From Clostridiales bacterium (GTDB lineage: Bacteria > Bacillota > Clostridia > Christensenellales > Christensenellaceae), in NCBI GenBank assembly GCA_003510345.1, contig DOMW01000272.1, positions 1 through 8,450 on the forward strand: 8,450 bases of DNA, in the 5' to 3' direction. Of the stretch, positions 6,601-8,450 are shown in pieces (position 1 is the stretch's first letter; each line of letters opens with the position of its first letter). The notes under the pieces are model-generated. The model was not told the DNA's origin. It ran no database searches and worked only from the letters and a program-made list of their open reading frames with translations. Made by a program: the position numbers and the translations under genes.

Positions 6601-8450
6601 GCGTAGAAGCGATATTGCGCCCCGATCCGTCCGAACGCATTTCAATCCCGGTCAAGCGCCGCGTCAGGGAAGACTGGCCAGCGCCCGAATCGTAGAAAAA
6701 CTCCCTTTTTTCCCCAAGGCCCTGCCCCGCGATCATTTCGTACTTGAATACCACCTGCTGATTGGCTCCGCCGCATACCCCGGCGTTGGCGCCCTTGGCG
6801 AAATAGCGGATCATCGTCGGCCAGACTTCGGCGCTGGGATATCCGCCGGCAGGTCTCGGCAATACGGTGGTGGCTGAGCTGTAGCCGATGATTGCGCCGC
6901 AACCTCTTTGGTTCTTGATATCCGTTTCGATATCCATCAGGTTGGATTGGCCGTCTTCTGCCTCATCGGCGTAATCGATTTCCATGAAGTTGCCGGCACG
7001 ATCCTCAACCCGGTCGAGCAGCCACATTTTGGCGGAATTGCCCCGCGACTCCGCGCCGGAACTGCGCTGGCTCCAGCCAGAGGATAAAAGCCACCAGCGC
7101 CGCCCGTAATCCATGACCCGCCCGTCTTTCATCGTGACCCGGAAGCGGTATGGGCTTGTCAACTGAACCTGATTGGCGTTGCGCCAGAAAAAGCTTTCAA
7201 TTTTTGCGTAGCTTTCGACTTCGGTGCGGTATTCGGTCACAACCGCCTGGCCGTTCCACATCGGGTCGGTCACATAAATGCCTGTCCGCACCGGAACAAG
7301 ACGCTGCCCATCCAGGCAATACGTGTCGTTATTGGCGTCAAGATCGTAGTTGATCCCACTTTTTACGCCGTCCTGCGCGTCTGTTTTAGGGCAACGGGTA
7401 ATGGCCGACATTCCCGATATTTTCCAACCGGTGCCAAGATGGCCGATGCCGTTCTGGCTGCTGTATTCAAGCGCCAGATTCGGCTGCATCCCATTTGGCC
7501 CCGGCACGACTTTCAGCGGAATCGTGTAATTTGCGGAACCGCCGCCCGTGACGTCAAACGTTCCCGCCAGCGTTCCGATGGCGGGCGTGCCGTAGCTTGC
7601 CGGGATCACCGAATCCGCGCCGGGCTGGGACGAATAAGGATGATCAATCACATAAACCTTGAACCCCTGCGAAGTCTGCGCTCCCCAACCGTCGGTCACG
7701 GTCAGCATCAATGTGTACACGCCCGCCGACGGAGGAACCCAATCCATTTCCCAACGGTCGAACAATCCCGATTTCGTTTCGCTCTTGACCAATTGCCCGT
7801 TGTTGAAAAGCTGCAATGTCCCATCCCGCCCATCGATCGGTGAGGCCACGCTCAAATGGATGCTTGAGCCCAACAACGTTTCGGCCGGCGCGGAAAATCC
7901 GGGAAGCGCGACATTCACTTGGATTTGGGATTCTGCTGTCTGGCCAAACACGTCATGGGCAATCGCTTTTAACGTATAAGCGCCGACGGGAACATTCGTC
8001 CAGGTATGGGCAAACGGCTGCTCATTGACGGAAGCGAGAAACGCCTGGTTTTCATAAAAATCGACCGACTGCACCGGACAGCTTTGCGTTCCGGCCGCCA
8101 CATGCAGGTTGAAGGCGCCGGGCGCGCCGACAACCTGATCGGGCGTCGGAGAAACCCAACGGATATCAGGCGATCCGCATATCACAAAAGATACGGCGCT
8201 TGAAGAAACGACAACATTCCGGTTATCGTAGGCTCGGGCGACAACGCGATAAGTGCCCGCATTGCTTTCTTCGATCGCCACAGTGTAAGGCGCTTCGACA
8301 GCCGTACCGCGCAAGACGTTATTCACCAGGAACTCGACTTTGCCGATACTCCCGCCGTAGTTCGGGCTGGCTGCCTGTGCGGAAAGCGTGATCGTGCCGC
8401 CGGCAAAGCCTTGCCCCGGCGTCGGCGCTGTGATGCCGACCGTCGGCGGC
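647..8450 (-). CDS. Rhs/YD-repeat polymorphic toxin, SpvB-TcdB-like, 5' end outside the window
   Basis: A giant secreted or delivered toxin; its repeat shell is expected to enclose a C-terminal effector. The frame stays open to the window edge. A GTG at 8326 would give 2559 residues, but the 41 upstream codons continue an Ig-like domain (LSAQAASPNYGGSIGKVEF), so GTG is not the start and the gene is partial. Residues here are counted from that GTG. Order: Ig-like domains to about 226; SpvB domain from about 238; seven VCBS calcium loops about 663-1081; TcdB middle-type segment about 1100-1210; about 19 YD repeats about 1425-2050; Rhs core about 2112-2222 ending DPSGF; hydrophobic pre-toxin about 2223-2475; basic HNH-like tip 2477-2559. 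Stop TAA at 649-647. No frameshift or stop interrupts it. The family (Tc B/C proteins, Rhs effectors) is known to form a hollow shell that cleaves off its C-terminus; that this one does so is inferred. No promoter or secretion signal is visible because the start lies outside. Confidence 0.95.
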   Translation of the reverse strand, partial: PPTVGITAPTPGQGFAGGTITLSAQAASPNYGGSIGKVEFLVNNVLRGTAVEAPYTVAIEESNAGTYRVVARAYDNRNVVVSSSAVSFVICGSPDIRWVSPTPDQVVGAPGAFNLHVAAGTQSCPVQSVDFYENQAFLASVNEQPFAHTWTNVPVGAYTLKAIAHDVFGQTAESQIQVNVALPGFSAPAETLLGSSIHLSVASPIDGRDGTLQLFNNGQLVKSETKSGLFDRWEMDWVPPSAGVYTLMLTVTDGWGAQTSQGFKVYVIDHPYSSQPGADSVIPASYGTPAIGTLAGTFDVTGGGSANYTIPLKVVPGPNGMQPNLALEYSSQNGIGHLGTGWKISGMSAITRCPKTDAQDGVKSGINYDLDANNDTYCLDGQRLVPVRTGIYVTDPMWNGQAVVTEYRTEVESYAKIESFFWRNANQVQLTSPYRFRVTMKDGRVMDYGRRWWLLSSGWSQRSSGAESRGNSAKMWLLDRVEDRAGNFMEIDYADEAEDGQSNLMDIETDIKNQRGCGAIIGYSSATTVLPRPAGGYPSAEVWPTMIRYFAKGANAGVCGGANQQVVFKYEMIAGQGLGEKREFFYDSGAGQSSLTRRLTGIEMRSDGSGRNIASTLVRQYRLNYTQSPRTDKSLLAQVNECGADGTCLPATQFEWSSQDYNQYKHFSGPGIKGQPSLSFPFAIDEDYGRDIPIYWMKKVFVTDWNGDGKSDVLGWKADYLRMDEGDNGGDSWGTWPVYSIKLILCLATNNGFQCNETAPLLEFEGPRSRNINPDELIQFADINGDGKSDLIIYRDGASTSASGHLYGHIERICLSNGDWSCTNASGVSDVILGGNSEPVFYGDVDGDGRVDVVKASDGRRLKIFFMRENGYVASSMEGVGISNADCPAAEPNCENFWGTGTHYYSLMADVDGDGRSDFVSRRHSDNGNDQWKTCFSRWQTDGTGNWACHRGFVRADSGRMVNSVTLDFNGDGLADKVNMASVNPAKICLSTGDGAYQFTDPYIHWDATLGRWIAADGIQIDYFSPSTPRCRNWGKVSDLSGVGHIFFGDFNGDGRSDMASVATINADGNRGYGIWRICLSTGVNFSCGNWDGPWGGGVGGGTSDWEKVLVVGDFNGDGRTDILRIDRGGRGMIGYSGGAAPGKPADMVTKITTGLGAVTNIDYAPITDSSVYKKSAGASPAYREIDIQSPLFVVKQTSASNGIGGWLTTRYFYEGLRGRTDGRGLYGFGVIRRQDSTGSLTETVNYRVASQSAEGVWALMGRPVSVRQYAPLTIGQQVDLSDSNQFTGGEYLFNQSLRKISEESVQYGVRVSQTCSAGTCTGIRATEAKKAPAIREYVVVETLKRTWELNGGEFASVTTRTPIAQLDRFGNQLWSETESSDGYKKTTTQTFYNDINNWRLGFMTRASVVHYAPGLTAQTRATSFAYNQISGGSCTGPVGALCEETVEPDRESDSASGHSLWQRMRFAYDTSGNQTSATLTFRDRSGTYHNRTNTTQYDTSKRYPTRTTNALGQSQTATYHSGLGAVLTSTDANGIRVQNLYDGLGRAYGSRTYNNYSQKLSETFEGVETTGRQGYERYRIRKLSSGGGEAIVYFDELQRSVRGLTRSFSQGAYAQTATTYDSYGRIIQATAPSGSAMATTTIAYDSLGRNISESIQSGGQVLTTTTGYSAFTNTSIAGRMYSGSKVTSAQSGTGIAARSVTTYTNSQGQTVRVTDAANNNTDFVHDVFGNLTQAIGPTGITETMTYDLRGRKLVQQNPDSGYWQYRYNGNGELVEQIDARGYATQSYYDALGRAVERREYGLSIMMSAPRVTVWSYDAYAGGGSCGAGRLCETRLGTQNRSTVGGALPNPEQRQITTYDVSGRVTNTATEINGMRFTQASAYDNNSRVIANAYPSGYITYNTYNSWTGELIEVFSGQRSHWRATARNHDGGLTQAYLGNTIAQNYAYDGFGRLATAQSGYSNRLQNATFTFDALGNLTRRTDTTASLNESFGYDLLNRLASTPQGAVNYDAAGNITRRENKSYTYQSGTHRLTNMAGRQYQYDANGNVTAIIDAQLGSQTLTYGIHNLPDTIQKGGTTLSYRYNAANGRISETVVTDSGATVTWYLGNFEVKHSQDGGIEERHYLNGAEGVIGIHTRTYGQQTQDTPAGSRTRYWIKDHLGSVAAIADEQGNLVQRYRFDAWGRRTQTQINAGEIAEERGFTGHEQLVEIGLVHMNGRLYDPETGRMLQADPIIQSPYDGQNYNRYTYVLNNPLSLTDPSGFSFWSKLWKPLKMIVVAVAAYFTAGAALAYLAPATFGVSATALTAQGMLLASTISGAVSGLVGGGSLSSAAKGAIFASFFYAAGTFSESFSGVISSGVARVASHALVGCAQSVSAGGSCGSGAASAGISALVPDLGSFEHNLAARAATGAVASAVTGGKAGQGAVIAAFGYLYNDFSHRMFSPPSLPQEIVDFSAGLGDTVLLGQGGKIRDFLGIDGGIDAGSDAYGVGEWGGFALSFATGFAGGVKAAGAKGLGMEFSHFIPKRLGGPRTIFNGNFVPKEVHALSDPYRRRFMSGKWKTMNPPLSRPQQLWIRTPNVYKGSALGISYGAGGMSFSGE
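650..898 (-). other. C-terminal toxin tip, putative HNH-like nuclease
   Basis: The last 83 residues (MEF onward) are compact and strongly basic: 12 Lys/Arg against 4 acidic residues. The segment EFSHFIPKRLGG, then FNGNFVP, then VHALSDP gives His2481, Asn2495 and His2504 with a GG turn between, an order resembling the beta-beta-alpha metal (HNH) nuclease core. A TPNVYKG...SYGAGG tail closes the protein; I recall similar tails on other Rhs proteins but cannot verify this. A nuclease fits the basic charge and the acidic partner. The assignment is an inference: the usual paired His or Asp-His at the first position is only a single His after Ser, so another activity is possible. Confidence 0.45.
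651..656 (-). promoter_or_regulatory. Ribosome binding site of the immunity gene
   Basis: The minus strand reads GGGGGA here, inside the last three codons of the toxin, followed by ATAAT and the ATG at 645. It supports the 155-residue start rather than the ATG at 681. Because it overlaps the toxin coding end and the toxin stop lies between it and the ATG, toxin and immunity synthesis are probably translationally coupled. Confidence 0.7.
900..1660 (-). other. Hydrophobic glycine/alanine-rich pre-toxin region
   Basis: After DPSGF comes a hydrophobic stretch (MIVVAVAAYFTAGAALAYLA, about 1629-1570), then small-residue segments with GAVSGLVGGG. Two related units follow: one about 1372-1270 (VARVASHALVG ... 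GSGAASAGISAL) and one about 1241-1140 (AARAATGAVASAV ... AGQGAVIAAFGYLYND). Such A/G/S-rich segments precede the enzymatic tip in many Rhs and other polymorphic toxins and are thought to help membrane passage or packing. No catalytic motif is seen here. A poorly conserved spacer with DGGIDAGSDAYG leads to the tip. Confidence 0.65.
1661..1995 (-). other. Rhs core domain and predicted self-cleavage point
   Basis: Begins at YWIKDHLGSVAAI and continues with YRFDAWGRR, RGFTGHEQL, MNGRLYDPETGRMLQADPI and YTYVLNNPLSLTDPSGF, the canonical Rhs-associated core. In characterised Rhs and TccC proteins this core plugs the shell and acts as an aspartyl autoprotease, releasing the variable tip just after the final DP-x-G motif. 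The aspartates in ADPI and TDPSG are candidates for that role. DPSGF is encoded at 1675-1661 (residue 2218 onward), so about 337 residues follow the predicted cut. Cleavage itself is inferred. Confidence 0.88.
2180..4055 (-). repeat. YD/Rhs repeat array, about 19 units
   Basis: Units of about 20-40 residues centred on Y-D-x-x-G-[RN] run from FAYDTSGN to YRYNAANGR. Clear ones include LYDGLGR, TYDSYGR, AYDSLGR, TYDLRGR, YYDALGR, TYDVSGR, AYDGFGR, TFDALGN, NYDAAGN and QYDANGN. I count about 19 by eye, some degenerate (YN, HD or FD in place of YD). In solved Rhs and TcC structures these units form the spiralling beta-sheet wall of the cocoon around the effector. The 640 bases before it (4700-4060) are a beta-rich linker without a recognised motif. 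Confidence 0.92.
4700..5030 (-). other. TcdB middle-type segment
   Basis: Directly after the last calcium loop the protein reads DMVTKITTGLGAVTNIDYAP, then PLFVVKQTSASNGIG, then a TTRYFYEGLRGR...GRGLYGFGVI stretch. The sequence G-x-G-x-x-x-x-I-x-Y-x-P and the GRGLYGFG motif match the insecticidal-toxin TcdB middle domain as known from Tc B subunits and SpvB-like proteins. It links the propeller to the YD shell. Boundaries are approximate. Confidence 0.75.
5084..6340 (-). repeat. Seven VCBS/FG-GAP calcium-loop repeats
   Basis: Seven nine-residue loops of the form D-x-[ND]-G-D-G-x-x-D are visible: DWNGDGKSD (6340-6314), DINGDGKSD (6106-6080), DVDGDGRVD (5920-5894), DVDGDGRSD (5722-5696), DFNGDGLAD (5548-5522), DFNGDGRSD (5302-5276) and DFNGDGRTD (5110-5084). 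Spacing is irregular, 174-246 bases. The aspartate and asparagine positions are those that bind calcium in FG-GAP beta-propellers, and in Tc B subunits this region forms the propeller at the entrance to the shell. Between most loops lies a second conserved element with CLS or a variant and usually a paired cysteine. Confidence 0.9.
6750..7615 (-). other. SpvB-type N-terminal domain of the toxin
   Basis: Starts with YGTPAIGTLAGTFDV and continues with the hallmark pattern of this domain: a GGSANYTIPL strand, then PNLALEYSS, then GHLGTGWKISG, then an ITRCPKT segment and NDTYCLDGQRLVPV. This is the region shared by the Salmonella plasmid virulence protein SpvB and the insecticidal Tc B subunits. 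In those proteins it is part of the shell, not the enzyme. The C-terminal boundary is approximate. Confidence 0.85.
7650..8450 (-). other. Three tandem bacterial Ig-like domains of the toxin
   Basis: Three units of about 85-90 residues lie at 8450-8180 (cut by the edge), 8179-7910 and 7909-7650. Each has the Ig-like pattern of a hydrophobic strand, a segment such as VEFLVNN, VDFYENQ or LQLFNNG, then an AGTY, VGAYTL or AGVYTL motif, then a closing strand with V/A-x-D/A. They match the bacterial Ig domains often found N-terminal in large surface or secreted proteins. The second carries two cysteines (8179-8177 and in QSCPVQS) that could form a disulfide. They are probably an adhesion or spacing module; more copies may lie upstream. 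Confidence 0.75.

Noticed and set aside
8324..8326. GTG at 8326 as start of the giant gene
   Set aside because: Codons upstream to the window edge are in frame and complete an Ig-like domain, so translation must begin further upstream.
1..8450. CRISPR array, tRNA or rRNA genes
   Set aside because: The repeats present are protein-level YD and VCBS repeats with irregular spacing and diverged DNA. No regularly spaced identical repeats, tRNA cloverleaf or rRNA sequence was seen.

Overview
The window is almost entirely one very long minus-strand gene of the Rhs/YD-repeat, SpvB/TcdB-like (Tc toxin B+C type) polymorphic toxin family. It is followed on the same strand by its probable immunity gene and by the first codons of a further gene. 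The core gene is about 55-60% GC by eye, and its Ig, SpvB, VCBS, TcdB-middle and YD-repeat architecture is typical of Gram-negative bacteria, most likely an environmental proteobacterium. The sequence does not allow a genus call.

Layout in the direction of transcription (right to left). 8450-7650: three bacterial Ig-like domains, the first cut by the window edge. The reading frame is open through 8450, so the true start lies outside. About 7615-6750: SpvB-type domain. 6340-5084: seven VCBS/FG-GAP calcium-loop repeats with interspersed cysteine pairs. About 5030-4700: TcdB middle-type segment. About 4700-4060: beta-rich linker. About 4055-2180: some 19 YD repeats. About 1995-1661: Rhs core domain ending in DPSGF. 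1660-900: hydrophobic, glycine/alanine-rich pre-toxin region. 898-650: small, strongly basic C-terminal tip with an HNH-like H...N...H arrangement, the likely toxic enzyme. The gene stops at 649-647.

One base after the stop, a 155-residue protein starts with its own Shine-Dalgarno inside the last toxin codons. It is AT-rich (about one third GC by eye) with an acidic C-terminal tail, and by position and coupling it is the cognate immunity protein. The toxin tip is intermediate in GC. This gradient is the usual sign of a toxin/immunity cassette exchanged at the end of a conserved Rhs core.

After a 147-base gap without a visible gene, a new coding region begins at base 30 (strong Shine-Dalgarno, 10 codons visible) and runs out of the window.

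The expected logic is that YD/Rhs and VCBS parts form a shell that encloses and delivers the C-terminal effector, while the small downstream protein protects the producer and its kin. The overall architecture is a known class. The particular tip/immunity pair is the least characterised part and the most worth testing.
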